Part shown: positions 1 to 8,029 of the stretch, piece after piece
How the letters are laid out: the number at the start of each line of letters is the position of its first letter
Position numbering within the stretch: the stretch's first letter is position 1
Origin: JBJHCA01 sp050485785
Lineage (GTDB): Bacteria; Bacteroidota; Bacteroidia; Chitinophagales; Saprospiraceae
Assembly (NCBI GenBank): GCA_050485785.1
Contig: JBJHCA010000071.1
Coordinates: forward strand, 1-17,548
Reading direction: 5' to 3'
Length of the DNA stretch: 17,548 nucleotides
The notes under the pieces: generated by a model
Databases searched by the model: none
What the model was told of the DNA's origin: nothing
The model's input: the letters and a program-made list of their open reading frames with translations, nothing else
Translations under genes and position numbers: made by a program

Positions 1-2579
1 CAGTAGGAGGCAGCTATGCTGGTTGCGAAGGCACCATCACTTATACTTATACCTACACGGATTGTGCAGGACACAGCCATGACTGGGTATATACATACAA
101 CGTGGAGGTAGCCAATTTTGCAAGTAACATACCGGCGAATACCAGTAATATGATCAGCTGCCCTGATGAAGCCTTTACCCCAACAGCCCCGATTGTGACA
201 GATGTTTGCGGTAATGTACTCTTCCCTGGAGATGCTGTGATCAGTGGCACATTTGATGGTTGCGAAGGCAGTATCATTTACACGTATACTTACACAGATT
301 GTGCAGGAAACAGTCACAACTGGTCACATACTTATATCGTCAATTACCAGGGCGGACTGGCTGCACCTTCCAATGGATCAGCAACTATTAGCTGTCCTTC
401 AGAAGCTGTAGTTCCCGCAGCTCCGGCATCAATCACTGATGCCTGTGGCAGAACTGTTGAAGCAGAACTGGTTGGTTCGGTAGTAATTCCCGGCACAAGC
501 GGTTGCAGTGGTCAAGTTATCTGGGTATACCAGTACACTGCATGTGACGTCACAACTTCCGTAGACTGGAACTTTACTTACAACATTGTAAACAACAATG
601 TTCTTGTATGTCCTGAAGACATGGAGGTTTGTTACAACGATGATCCATTTACACTGCCTCACGACCCTGTTATGGGTGGAGTTTTCTCCGGCACCGGAGT
701 AGAGAACGGCATATTTGATCCTGCTGTGGCAGGTCCGGGTAACCATGTTATTACCTACACCAACAGCGATTGTGCAGATTGCATCGTTGTGTGCACATTT
801 GATATCTTTGTGTTTGGTGAAGAGTTTTGCGGCTCACCAGAACCGGAAGAGCCTGAGGTTTTAACGGTCAGCCTGATTGTTGGCCATGCTTCGGGTAATA
901 CCGGCGACATTGTTGATGTACCGGTTACCGTGAACAACTTTATCAACATAACATCACTGCAATTCGCTTTGAATGTAGTTGATCCTGCTGTTGGTCAGAT
1001 TGTCGGACTGTCAGATTTCAATCTGCCGGGCATGACAGAAGCCAACTTTGATACGGATAACAAAACAGTATCATGGCAGCACATTCCGGGCGAAAAGGTT
1101 ACCCTTGCAGACGGGTCAGCCATATTCACCATTCAGGTGTTACTGACCAGTGAGAGCTCAGGTGCTTCCAGTGATCTGATCATTACAGAACAGCCTGTAC
1201 CTGTGGAGATCAAGGTAATTTACAATGAGGAAGTCTCTATTTTACCTGAGGATTTCGTAATCCTGTTTGACGGATCAATTACCGTGGATATTGGCATTCC
1301 GCTGATCCTTGAGATTGGCGGTAACATCATCACTGAAGATGGCCAGCCGGTTAATATGACAATGATGTCGATCAGTGGGGGAATGAATGCCACACAGGAA
1401 ACAACGGAGCATGGTTCATACCTGTTTACCGGTGTACCGTATGGTTCGAATGTGTCTATCGATGGACATAAAGACATCAACCCGCTGAATGGAATCACCA
1501 CCTTTGACGTAGTACTCATTATCCGTCATATTCTTAACGAGGAGACACTGGGCTCACCGTACAAGAAAATTGCAGCCGACCTGAATGACAATGGCGTTAT
1601 AGAAATTGCCGACGTGCTGCAGTTGAGGAGAATGATCCTGTTTATCGATCTGGATTATCTGGATCCGTTTACTGCAGTGAAGAACAACACATCCTGGAGG
1701 TTTGTGAAGCCGGGCGTAGTAGATCCCTCACCCACATCCATGATAGTACCTGCGTTTGAGGAGTACAGGGCATATAACAATGTAACACAGAGCCACTATA
1801 ATGCACACTTTATCGGTGTTAAAATTGGCGATGTGAACAACACTGCCCTGGGCGCTGCCATGGAGCCACAGACCGGAGACAATGCCCATGCCATCCACTA
1901 TCGCAACAGTCTGGTGTTTACAGCTGATAATCAGTATGTGCACAAGGGACAGGAGTACGAAGTGGAGTTCAGGGCCAATGACTTTACCGGTGTGGAAGGC
2001 TTCCAGTACACGTTTAGCTTTGATGCCGCACGGTTGAAGTTTGAGGAACTGGTACCCGGACAATTGAAAGGCATGAACCGGAATAACGTAGGTACCCGCT
2101 ATGCAGCGGAAGGCCTGATTCCGGTGAGCTGGAACGAGCGCGATGCCGATCTGGAGCGGGGAGAAGTGATGTTTAGCTTCCGCTTTACAGCACTGGACAA
2201 CGGTTACCTGCGTGAAATGATGGATATTACATCAGACCTTATCCGTATCGAAGGATATTCCATGGACAATGACTACCTGAACATTCAGCTTAACTTTACT
2301 GATATTCAGACTGTTGCCGGCGAATTTGCTCTTTATCAAAACGAACCCAATCCGTTTGAAACATATACTCATATTTATTTTGCGTTACCGGATGCAAGTG
2401 ATGCAATATTGAGTATCTTTGACGTTAGCGGCAGACTCATTTATGAACAGAAAGGAGAGTATCCACAAGGAATGAATTCAATTCGTATTGACCGCAAAGA
2501 CGTTCCCGTTAGTGGAGTGCTCTTATACCAGCTTAGAACAAATAACCACTCAGCAACATTGCGTATGATTGCTCAGTAA
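1..2579 (+). CDS. Secreted multidomain T9SS cargo protein, 3' part (5' end outside window)
   Basis: The frame is open from base 3 of the window, so the true start lies upstream. A GTG at 102 is only an internal in-frame codon. The visible ~859 residues show: three tandem ~80-residue cysteine-containing units (to about base 600, each with Gly-Cys, Thr/Tyr-rich strands and a DCAG- or ACD-like turn); an Ig-like segment with GVFSGTGV (about 600-830); a cohesin-like beta domain (about 860-1290); a dockerin-like pair of calcium-loop repeats (DINPLNGITTFDVV near 1470 and DLNDNGVIEIADVL near 1580); a second cohesin-like domain (about 1910-2300); and a C-terminal type A sorting domain beginning YQNEPNPF near 2335. 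The sorting domain implies export by Sec, passage through the type IX system and attachment to or release from the cell surface. Role is unknown; adhesin or surface scaffold is an inference. A terminator follows at 2615. Confidence 0.88.
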   Translation, partial: VGGSYAGCEGTITYTYTYTDCAGHSHDWVYTYNVEVANFASNIPANTSNMISCPDEAFTPTAPIVTDVCGNVLFPGDAVISGTFDGCEGSIIYTYTYTDCAGNSHNWSHTYIVNYQGGLAAPSNGSATISCPSEAVVPAAPASITDACGRTVEAELVGSVVIPGTSGCSGQVIWVYQYTACDVTTSVDWNFTYNIVNNNVLVCPEDMEVCYNDDPFTLPHDPVMGGVFSGTGVENGIFDPAVAGPGNHVITYTNSDCADCIVVCTFDIFVFGEEFCGSPEPEEPEVLTVSLIVGHASGNTGDIVDVPVTVNNFINITSLQFALNVVDPAVGQIVGLSDFNLPGMTEANFDTDNKTVSWQHIPGEKVTLADGSAIFTIQVLLTSESSGASSDLIITEQPVPVEIKVIYNEEVSILPEDFVILFDGSITVDIGIPLILEIGGNIITEDGQPVNMTMMSISGGMNATQETTEHGSYLFTGVPYGSNVSIDGHKDINPLNGITTFDVVLIIRHILNEETLGSPYKKIAADLNDNGVIEIADVLQLRRMILFIDLDYLDPFTAVKNNTSWRFVKPGVVDPSPTSMIVPAFEEYRAYNNVTQSHYNAHFIGVKIGDVNNTALGAAMEPQTGDNAHAIHYRNSLVFTADNQYVHKGQEYEVEFRANDFTGVEGFQYTFSFDAARLKFEELVPGQLKGMNRNNVGTRYAAEGLIPVSWNERDADLERGEVMFSFRFTALDNGYLREMMDITSDLIRIEGYSMDNDYLNIQLNFTDIQTVAGEFALYQNEPNPFETYTHIYFALPDASDAILSIFDVSGRLIYEQKGEYPQGMNSIRIDRKDVPVSGVLLYQLRTNNHSATLRMIAQ
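3..600 (+). repeat. Three tandem ~240-bp coding repeats in the secreted protein
   Basis: The sequence ggttgc(gaa/agt)gg recurs at 21, 258 and 501, spacings of 237 and 243 bases (79 and 81 codons). Each copy is followed by a related Tyr/Thr-rich strand and a Cys-Asp turn. The second unit begins SCPDEA (about 156) and the third SCPSEA (about 390). The array probably continues upstream of the window. Copies 1 and 2 are the closest to each other; copy 3 is more diverged. Confidence 0.75.
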
Positions 2580-2614
2580 AGACAGTGCATGTGTTTATTG
2601 CATTGGTTGATGGA

Positions 2615-2646
2615 GGTCGCCCGGAGAAGTTCGGGTGGCCTTTTTT
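2615..2646 (+). terminator. Intrinsic terminator after the secreted-protein gene
   Basis: An 11-bp stem (2615-2625 with 2630-2640, three G-T wobbles, no mismatch) closes a GAAG loop and runs straight into six T residues (2641-2646). It lies 36 bases after the stop codon. Confidence 0.88.
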
Positions 2647-2846
2647 CATTGAGTGCCTCCGGTTTTTACCTGTACACCTGATCGTATCTATTATACCGGA
2701 CAGTGCTAAATTGACCACTCAGGCACAACAAAGAGTGATCAAAAATAAAACACACCAAAAAACACCGTTTTCCCCAAACTTAAAACCCTAAATCAGGGCA
2801 ACACAAAATAGCGCTTCGAATCACCGGCCATAGCGAATGCGTTCTG

Positions 2847-2854
2847 TATCTTTG
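2847..2854 (+). promoter_or_regulatory. Candidate -7 box of tyrS promoter
   Basis: TATCTTTG matches the Bacteroidota -7 consensus TAnnTTTG and ends 19 bases before the tyrS ATG. No convincing TTTG -33 element is present about 19-21 bases upstream, so the call rests on one element and its position. The rrf2 gene has the identical box at the identical distance from its ATG. Confidence 0.5.
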
Positions 2855-2873
2855 CCGGCTATAAAGAAAAACC

Positions 2874-4160
2874 ATGTCGTTTATTGATGAATTGAAATGG
2901 CGGGGAAGTTTTCAGGATATGACCCCAGGGCTTGAGCAACTGCTTAAGGGGCAGAAAGTTAAAGCCTACATTGGATTTGATCCCACAGCTCCTTCGCTTA
3001 CCATTGGTAATTACTGCCAGATCATGACCCTCAACCTGTTCCAGCGTGCCGGCCATATCCCTTATGTGCTGATGGGCGGTGCAACAGGGATGATCGGTGA
3101 TCCCTCCGGTAAAGATGCCGAGCGCAACATGATTGAGCAGGATGTGCTGGAATCCAACCTCAGCCGTCAGGCCATGCTGATGCGGAAATTCCTCGATTTC
3201 GAAAAGGGCAGCCATGCCGCCGTGATGGTGAATAATGCAGACTTTTACCGGAATATGAACATCCTTAGCTTCTTGAGGGATGTAGGCAAGCACATAACCA
3301 TAAACTACATGCTGGCCAAAGAGTCGGTACAAAACAGGCTGAATACAGGCATTTCATTCACCGAGTTCAGCTATCAGCTTATACAGGCCTACGACTTTTA
3401 TCATCTGTACCAAAACCACGGGGTGCAGGTTCAGATGGGTGGATCCGATCAGTGGGGTAATATTACTGCAGGCACGCATTACATTGGCAAAAGACTACCT
3501 GATGCTCAGGCACATGGTTTGGTAACCCACCTGCTGACCAAAGCAGACGGTAAAAAGTTCGGCAAGTCGGAGCAGGGGAATATCTGGGTAGATCCCGAAA
3601 GAACTTCGGCCTATCAGTTTTACCAGTTTTGGCTCAATGCCGGCGATGATGATGTGGTGCGGTTTAACCGCTTCTTCACGCTGCGAAACCGCGATGAAGT
3701 GGAACACATGGAATCACTGCAGCAGGATGATCCCGGTGCAAGGATCCTGCAGAATGCACTGGCTCAGGAGATGACGGAAAGAATTCACAGCAGCGAAGCA
3801 ATGGCTTCGGCCATGGCCGTTTCACAGTTGCTGTTCGATAAAAACGCAGACCATGCTATGATTCTGGGCATGAAAGAACCTGTGCTTCGCATGCTGGCCG
3901 GGGAAATCCCCTCCTTTACCGTTCCCGCGGCTTTGTTTGACGGCCCGGGCCCCGGCATACTCGATCTTTTTGCAGAGCACACTTCCATTTGCAGCAGCAA
4001 AGCTGAAGTACGTCGATCCATCCAGGCCAATGCCGTCACCATCAACAAACTCAAAATCACCGACCCTTCATTAGCCATAAACAGAGTAAACCTTCTCCAT
4101 CAGCGCTATATGCTGGTAGAAAATGGCAAAAAGAACAAGTTTGTCATCTGTATCAACTAA
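2874..4160 (+). CDS. tyrS: Tyrosyl-tRNA synthetase
   Basis: Class I aminoacyl-tRNA synthetase that charges tRNA-Tyr in the cytoplasm; at 428 residues it has the usual bacterial TyrS length. The ATG is followed by the typical MSFIDELKWRG start. The Rossmann catalytic core carries DPTAPSL (36-42), GGATGMIGDPSGK (about 68-80), the tyrosine-site segment with GGSDQWGN, and KFGKS (228-232) as the KMSKS-type loop. The last ~60 residues form an S4-like RNA-binding domain ending GKKNKFVICIN. Odd point: the HIGH signature, normally His-Ile/Leu-Gly-His/Asn, reads T43-I-G-N46 here, so both histidines are absent. The gene is monocistronic, with terminators on both sides, and converges on the porin gene. 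Confidence 0.95.
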   Translation: MSFIDELKWRGSFQDMTPGLEQLLKGQKVKAYIGFDPTAPSLTIGNYCQIMTLNLFQRAGHIPYVLMGGATGMIGDPSGKDAERNMIEQDVLESNLSRQAMLMRKFLDFEKGSHAAVMVNNADFYRNMNILSFLRDVGKHITINYMLAKESVQNRLNTGISFTEFSYQLIQAYDFYHLYQNHGVQVQMGGSDQWGNITAGTHYIGKRLPDAQAHGLVTHLLTKADGKKFGKSEQGNIWVDPERTSAYQFYQFWLNAGDDDVVRFNRFFTLRNRDEVEHMESLQQDDPGARILQNALAQEMTERIHSSEAMASAMAVSQLLFDKNADHAMILGMKEPVLRMLAGEIPSFTVPAALFDGPGPGILDLFAEHTSICSSKAEVRRSIQANAVTINKLKITDPSLAINRVNLLHQRYMLVENGKKNKFVICIN

Positions 4161-4174
4161 GTATTTTTTGGGTT

Positions 4175-4221
4175 GATATATAGCTCTTTGTGGGCTCGCT
4201 ACGCTCGCTGTGAAAGGGTAG
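4175..4221 (+). repeat. Dispersed intergenic repeat, copy A
   Basis: These 47 bases match 5549-5595 at 44 of 47 positions in the same orientation. The core contains CTCTTTGTGGGCTCGCT followed by a second GCTCGCT after two bases. The copy lies between the tyrS stop and the convergent porin gene. Confidence 0.8.
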
Positions 4222-4226
4222 TGGAC

Positions 4227-4276
4227 AAAAGTTGCACAGGTTACATTCCCGGGGATAGCCTTAGCCTGCAACTTTT
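4227..4276. terminator. Likely bidirectional terminator between tyrS and porin genes
   Basis: AAAAGTTGCA (4227-4236) and TGCAACTTTT (4267-4276) are perfect inverted repeats, so each strand reads a stem followed by TTTT. An inner stem GGTTA/TAGCC (4239-4243 with 4256-4260, one wobble) can shorten the loop. It sits between two convergent genes, where a shared terminator is expected. Confidence 0.6.
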
Positions 4277-4291
4277 AGATGCCCAACACCA

Positions 4292-5302
4292 TCAGAATTT
4301 CATTTGCAAACTGGCAGACAACCCGTACCGGTTTGCTGATCGGTACGGCATATATGCATCAATGTTGAGTTTCAGACTGAAAAGCGGAGTCAAATGGGTG
4401 TAAATCCCCCAGGTGATGGCTGATTCAGTTTTTGCCTGCAGCGTGTAATTCCATTGTTGCCACCGGGTGTACAACATTACAGACTCACTCCAACGAACAC
4501 CACCGGTAAAATACATGCCGGCAATAATCTCTTTATCCTCCGGAAAAGCTTCGGTTTCAAGCTTGCCCTGCTGATATTCAGCCGCAAAGTAGAGATGGCC
4601 ATCCTCGTATTGGAGGTCTGCGCCATACAGGGTTCTGGTTCCGCGCAGCATTGGACCGATTGAACCGCTCACCCGACCCGGTGAATTTCCGTGCGATGCA
4701 CTTACGGCTGACTGAAAAGCCTCTGTCATGTTGTATTGCACGCGGCCAATCCAGTAAACATGCCGGTTGTTGCCCGTATTGAACCCCAATCCATTGAATC
4801 CGCCCAAATAATATTCCCATTGCCGCCAGTTCCCTTCTGCCGCAATGCCCAACTCACGGGACGCCAGAAGCAGACGGGTGATTTCAGCACGGGACGTAAA
4901 ATGATGATCAACCGGTTTGGGTATATAATCAAGCGATTGGTTCGGTTTCATGGCACCGGCCTGAATCCTGTACAATTCACTGAATCTGTAGCCAATAAAG
5001 GCATCCAGCAATACTGGCTCAGGAGCCACATCAAAAAATATGCGGTAGTAAAATCCCGAATCGATAATTCCACTGAAACTCAGCCGCGCCGTTCTGGCTC
5101 TGAACGAATAAGCTTCAACGCTTCCATTCTCCAGCAGTGAAATCCCTGCATCCACCTGCACAAACATATTCAGCGTGAAAAATGGCTTTTGAAGATGCTG
5201 CCGCATTACAGCTTCAGTAGACAGAGTATCCTGCGCAAGAGCCCCACTCATGGATATGAGGGAGTAAAGAAGCACCGCAGTGTACTTGTTTATTCCCCGC
5301 AT
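4292..5302 (-). CDS. OprO/OprP-like outer-membrane porin
   Basis: This 336-residue protein starts MRGINKYTAVLLYSLIS and has a signal peptide probably cut after ALA (residue 23). Mature features are typical of a beta-barrel: alternating polar and aromatic strands, an early FFTLNMFVQVDAGISL strand, RARTARLSFSG followed by YYRIFFDVAPEPVLLDAFIGYRF, and a C-terminal strand ending in Phe (LQMKF), the usual BamA recognition end. The RTARLSFSG, DAFIGYRF and KPNQSLDYI segments fit the phosphate-selective porin O/P family (Pfam Porin_O_P). Substrate cannot be told from sequence; in Bacteroidota such porins are not necessarily phosphate-specific. It stands alone on the minus strand, downstream of nrdJ but separated by 336 bases, and I see no clear promoter box. 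Confidence 0.8.
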   Translation of the reverse strand: MRGINKYTAVLLYSLISMSGALAQDTLSTEAVMRQHLQKPFFTLNMFVQVDAGISLLENGSVEAYSFRARTARLSFSGIIDSGFYYRIFFDVAPEPVLLDAFIGYRFSELYRIQAGAMKPNQSLDYIPKPVDHHFTSRAEITRLLLASRELGIAAEGNWRQWEYYLGGFNGLGFNTGNNRHVYWIGRVQYNMTEAFQSAVSASHGNSPGRVSGSIGPMLRGTRTLYGADLQYEDGHLYFAAEYQQGKLETEAFPEDKEIIAGMYFTGGVRWSESVMLYTRWQQWNYTLQAKTESAITWGIYTHLTPLFSLKLNIDAYMPYRSANRYGLSASLQMKF

Positions 5303-5417
5303 GATTCACATTTTGCTGATCAAACAATCACACAATATACCGGTTTGCGGGGAATGACGGCCAAAGCTGCCCATTAACCAGGCAATAATCAGTGTGGCCT
5401 GGATTTAAACGTTTTGG

Positions 5418-5540
5418 CTATCGCGTGGTATTTTTTTCCGCAGCAAAACTTTCCAAATCAGAGAAGTTCTTCTCCCTCAGCGCAATATGCAGACTGGAGA
5501 CGGTTGCCGGATCAAAATGGTACGGGTATGAATTAGCTAT
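5418..5540 (-). pseudogene. Possible gene remnant (C-terminal ~40 codons)
   Basis: The minus strand reads a stretch ending at TAG (5420-5418) that includes YPYHFDPATVSSLHIALRE and then KNFSDLESFAAEKNTTR. Codon choice and amphipathic composition look like real protein. There is no usable start codon: the frame runs upstream into repeat B and meets a TAA just beyond it. I read this as a possible 3' remnant of a lost gene, perhaps truncated where the repeat lies. Chance coding-like composition over ~40 codons cannot be excluded. Confidence 0.25.
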
Positions 5541-5548
5541 TTTTAGAT

Positions 5549-5595
5549 GATGTATAGCTCTTTGTGGGCTCGCTCCGCTCGCTGTGAAAGGGCAG
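5549..5595 (+). repeat. Dispersed intergenic repeat, copy B
   Basis: Matches copy A (4175-4221) at 44 of 47 positions in the same orientation. Its last five bases overlap the left arm of the hairpin downstream of nrdJ. Confidence 0.8.
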
Positions 5596-5629
5596 AGGGT
5601 TTACCTGATTGTGAAGTATACCCTCTGCC
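5591..5629 (-). terminator. Hairpin just downstream of nrdJ, possible 3' end structure
   Basis: Arms 5591-5604 and 5616-5629 pair at 13 of 14 positions around an 11-base loop. The structure starts 10 bases after the nrdJ stop. On the minus strand it is followed by CTTTC rather than a long T run, so it may act as an mRNA 3'-end stabiliser or a weak terminator. Confidence 0.5.
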
Positions 5630-5638
5630 TCTTCAATG

Positions 5639-7849
5639 TTAAACCAGTTCGCAGCTACCGCCATGGCAACTGATAGCCCCATATTTGCCAATATCTTCAA
5701 ACTGCGGTTTGGAAAGTATGGTGCCGAAATCAACGGGCTTAAAATTCCTGTTGATCACATGCCATTTATGCCACAGGTGTATGTCTTTCATACAATACAA
5801 TGTCCGGGTGAGGTCACCGTTAAAAAAGTTGCGTGAAAACTTTCGAGCCCGCCTTATCCAGTCCTTCTGAAGCAGTGTTTTTTCACGGGTACCGACCAGT
5901 TGCTTGGTATCGTCCACCAAATAGGATGTCGCTTCCCACAGGTCATCGTTAAAATAGTGCAGACCGTCTACTATAAGACCCGACATAAAAATAGAAGCGT
6001 CCCCGTATTTGTCGATAATCTCCTGAGTGCTCAGCACTGAAGTAAATGGCGCCTGGGTATAATCTTTGTCACCGTATTGTGAAATGAAGGACACTGCGGC
6101 AAAATTTTCTTGCCTGTGGTAAATGTAACTCACAATGTTTTCAATGTTGTCAATAATCACCGTATTGCTCACATTGTGAGAAGTTTGAGGGTGGTAACAC
6201 AACTCCTCCCGTTTGCCGGCAGCTACCCAGGAATTCTGAACCAGTTCTATCAGTTGAAGATGTTTTACACCCTGCATCTCATCTTTGATGATCACGTGTT
6301 CGTCGTTTTCACACGGGCAGTATACTACATAATCGGAGTTGGTTGACGACCAGCGGGAATCCTCTATCATATCGGGCATGTGCTTTTCCAGGTATTTGGC
6401 AGTTTCAGATTCTTTGTTGAGCTGCATAATTCTGAAATACCTGCGCGAATGCTCAGGGTGAATACCCGATGAAGTCTGAAGTATGACCGATGCATTACCT
6501 GAAGGCTTTACTGTGGTGGTTCTGGCTGCTTTATTGATACCAATCACGTCAGCTACTTCCTCATTGGTCAGTTTCACTATTTCTGCACCGGTTTTCAGTA
6601 TGTCCTCGTTAAACAGCTCCGGCCGGCTCATCCATCCGGTAACGGATATCCCCAGCAAAGCCTCTCCCTTTACAATGTCTTCTGTTTGCCTGCCCAGGTA
6701 CGGAAATGAAGCATACCCCGCCTGCAATGTACCTAAAATGGCCGCTTTGCGGCATAAGCTGTAAAACTTGTCCTCACTGAAGCGCCCGGCTTTATCGGTA
6801 CAGGCAGATGCATTCAGTTCATTGAGATTGCAAAACTGAAACACGGCTTCACTTCGATCTTCAATCTGGCTGTAAAAGTTAAATCCAATCTCAAAGCAGG
6901 GGTTGAATATCTCGTCCTCGTGATTCATCAGCACAAAGCCAATGTCATTGTCTCCATCGTTCATGGCCACTAGTTTCCTGAATTCTTCTTCACTGAAACT
7001 GTGCTTGAGCAACCCTACGGAGTTGTTGCTGCGCGCTCTCCAGGGGTGATTTTCGCGCCATTTGCCGGTTTTGGCGTACAACATGTCTTCATCGTCACGG
7101 TCAATAATCACATTCATGGCACTCCTGCGAACACCTCCGCTGAGTACGGCATCCGACAGATGCATGAATAGGTCGTAAGCCACTATGCTGGTAAACCTGC
7201 CGGGGTTATCACCCAGCAATTTTTCAACGCGCTCCAATGATTGCTTCAAACCCTCGTATCCCGGGGCTTTGAATCCGCCTGATATGTAACTGCCCTTGGG
7301 CCTGATCTGCGAGAAGTCAAACTTGATCTGATATCCAAAGTACTCACCGTACAGCGAGGGGTGTTCGCAAAATGAACTCAGCAGTATCTTGACGGCCTCA
7401 GCCCATCCCTCAATGGAGTCGGGTACTACAAATAATTTCACATCCTGATGTCGCCGGCTAATGCTAGGAAGCTGCTCAACGAATTTTCGCTTTAATGATA
7501 CACCCAGTCCGGCCCCGCAAAGTAAAATGTAAAATCCTTTGTTGAACACATCCGGTGAATAGGCATAGGTGGTACAACAATTGTACATCCTGGCGTGGTG
7601 CTTCATTATAGCCTCCCCCCTGAATTGCAAATTTCGCTGAGACGACAAAAGCTCCTTACCGTGATATGCCCCACGAACTTCATCCAAATACGCATTCACC
7701 CTGTCGCCGTAATAACTGTGGTGGGTTTCCATTACTTTGTCACAAGCTTCCGTCCAGGTTTCATACCTCCCGTTTGAAGCATCCCATTTGAGATAATCGG
7801 AATACAACTTCAGTTCCGATAAAAATGCCTTGCCGTTAAATTTTTTCAT
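5639..7849 (-). CDS. nrdJ: Class II (adenosylcobalamin-dependent) ribonucleotide reductase
   Basis: Reduces ribonucleotides to deoxyribonucleotides without oxygen, using coenzyme B12 to make a thiyl radical. From the ATG at 7849 the protein is 736 residues, close to the 739 of the monomeric Lactobacillus leichmannii RTPR. Active-site features: N-terminal redox Cys in NCCTTYAYS (90-98), GGGV-like SGGVRRSAMN (237-246), radical site NPCFEI with C318 and E320, second redox Cys in FCNLNEL (C340), VKPSGNASVILQTSSGIHPE, and a C-terminal shuttle pair CHGGSCELV (C728/C733). No ATP-cone is seen at the N-terminus and no small subunit lies nearby, as expected for class II. A further-upstream TTG start (7906) would fall inside a leader hairpin and is rejected. 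The gene is probably transcribed from the promoter at 8013-7983. Confidence 0.88.
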   Translation of the reverse strand: MKKFNGKAFLSELKLYSDYLKWDASNGRYETWTEACDKVMETHHSYYGDRVNAYLDEVRGAYHGKELLSSQRNLQFRGEAIMKHHARMYNCCTTYAYSPDVFNKGFYILLCGAGLGVSLKRKFVEQLPSISRRHQDVKLFVVPDSIEGWAEAVKILLSSFCEHPSLYGEYFGYQIKFDFSQIRPKGSYISGGFKAPGYEGLKQSLERVEKLLGDNPGRFTSIVAYDLFMHLSDAVLSGGVRRSAMNVIIDRDDEDMLYAKTGKWRENHPWRARSNNSVGLLKHSFSEEEFRKLVAMNDGDNDIGFVLMNHEDEIFNPCFEIGFNFYSQIEDRSEAVFQFCNLNELNASACTDKAGRFSEDKFYSLCRKAAILGTLQAGYASFPYLGRQTEDIVKGEALLGISVTGWMSRPELFNEDILKTGAEIVKLTNEEVADVIGINKAARTTTVKPSGNASVILQTSSGIHPEHSRRYFRIMQLNKESETAKYLEKHMPDMIEDSRWSSTNSDYVVYCPCENDEHVIIKDEMQGVKHLQLIELVQNSWVAAGKREELCYHPQTSHNVSNTVIIDNIENIVSYIYHRQENFAAVSFISQYGDKDYTQAPFTSVLSTQEIIDKYGDASIFMSGLIVDGLHYFNDDLWEATSYLVDDTKQLVGTREKTLLQKDWIRRARKFSRNFFNGDLTRTLYCMKDIHLWHKWHVINRNFKPVDFGTILSKPQFEDIGKYGAISCHGGSCELV

Positions 7850-7888
7850 TATGTCCGGTTTTAATCTTTGAATACAATATTGATTGCA

Positions 7889-7931
7889 CAACAATACCTC
7901 CCGCAAAAAAGCGGAGGGTAGGATGTTGTTG
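7889..7931 (-). promoter_or_regulatory. Hairpin in the nrdJ leader RNA
   Basis: On the minus strand TACCCTCCGC pairs with GCGGGAGGTA (one wobble, one mismatch) around a TTTTTT loop. An outer CAACAA/TTGTTG helix extends it across a 5-base bulge. It lies 40 bases upstream of the nrdJ ATG. The T run is in the loop, so it is not a standard terminator. Confidence 0.5.
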
Positions 7932-7982
7932 ACTAAGCTCGTGTAATGGGGTGTGTTACAGAGGTGTGCAGTAACTTCAGGG

Positions 7983-8013
7983 CAAAGCTATGGTATACCT
8001 TTGGGCTTGCAAA
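7983..8013 (-). promoter_or_regulatory. nrdJ promoter (Bacteroidota type)
   Basis: On the minus strand TTTG (8013-8010) is separated by exactly 19 bases from TAGCTTTG (7990-7983), matching the Bacteroidota -33/-7 pattern TTTG-N19-TAnnTTTG. Transcription would start near 7977, giving a leader of about 130 bases. Confidence 0.7.
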
Positions 8014-8029
8014 AGTTTTTCACAAAGAG

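Larger units (their letters stand above)
5303..5638. other. 336-base intergenic region between porin and nrdJ
   Basis: It holds repeat copy B (5549-5595), a long hairpin after nrdJ (5591-5629) and a coding-like minus-strand remnant (5418-5540), all listed separately. The part nearest the porin start (5303-5417) shows no convincing promoter boxes or ORF. Confidence 0.6.

Noticed and set aside
1..600. CRISPR-like array
   Set aside because: The repeats are ~240-bp coding units of a secreted protein, in frame and diverged, not short identical repeats with unique spacers.
7867..7890. NrdR box in the nrdJ leader (TACAATATTGATTG)
   Set aside because: Only a partial match to the NrdR consensus, no second box at the expected spacing, and it lies downstream of the predicted transcription start.
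7850..7906. Upstream TTG start for nrdJ, adding 19 residues
   Set aside because: It falls in the loop of the leader hairpin. The ATG at 7849 gives MKKFNGKAF and a 736-residue protein matching the usual family length.
7850..7980. Cobalamin riboswitch upstream of nrdJ
   Set aside because: The leader is short and no clear B12-box GCCACTG or surrounding core was found, although the gene function would make one plausible.
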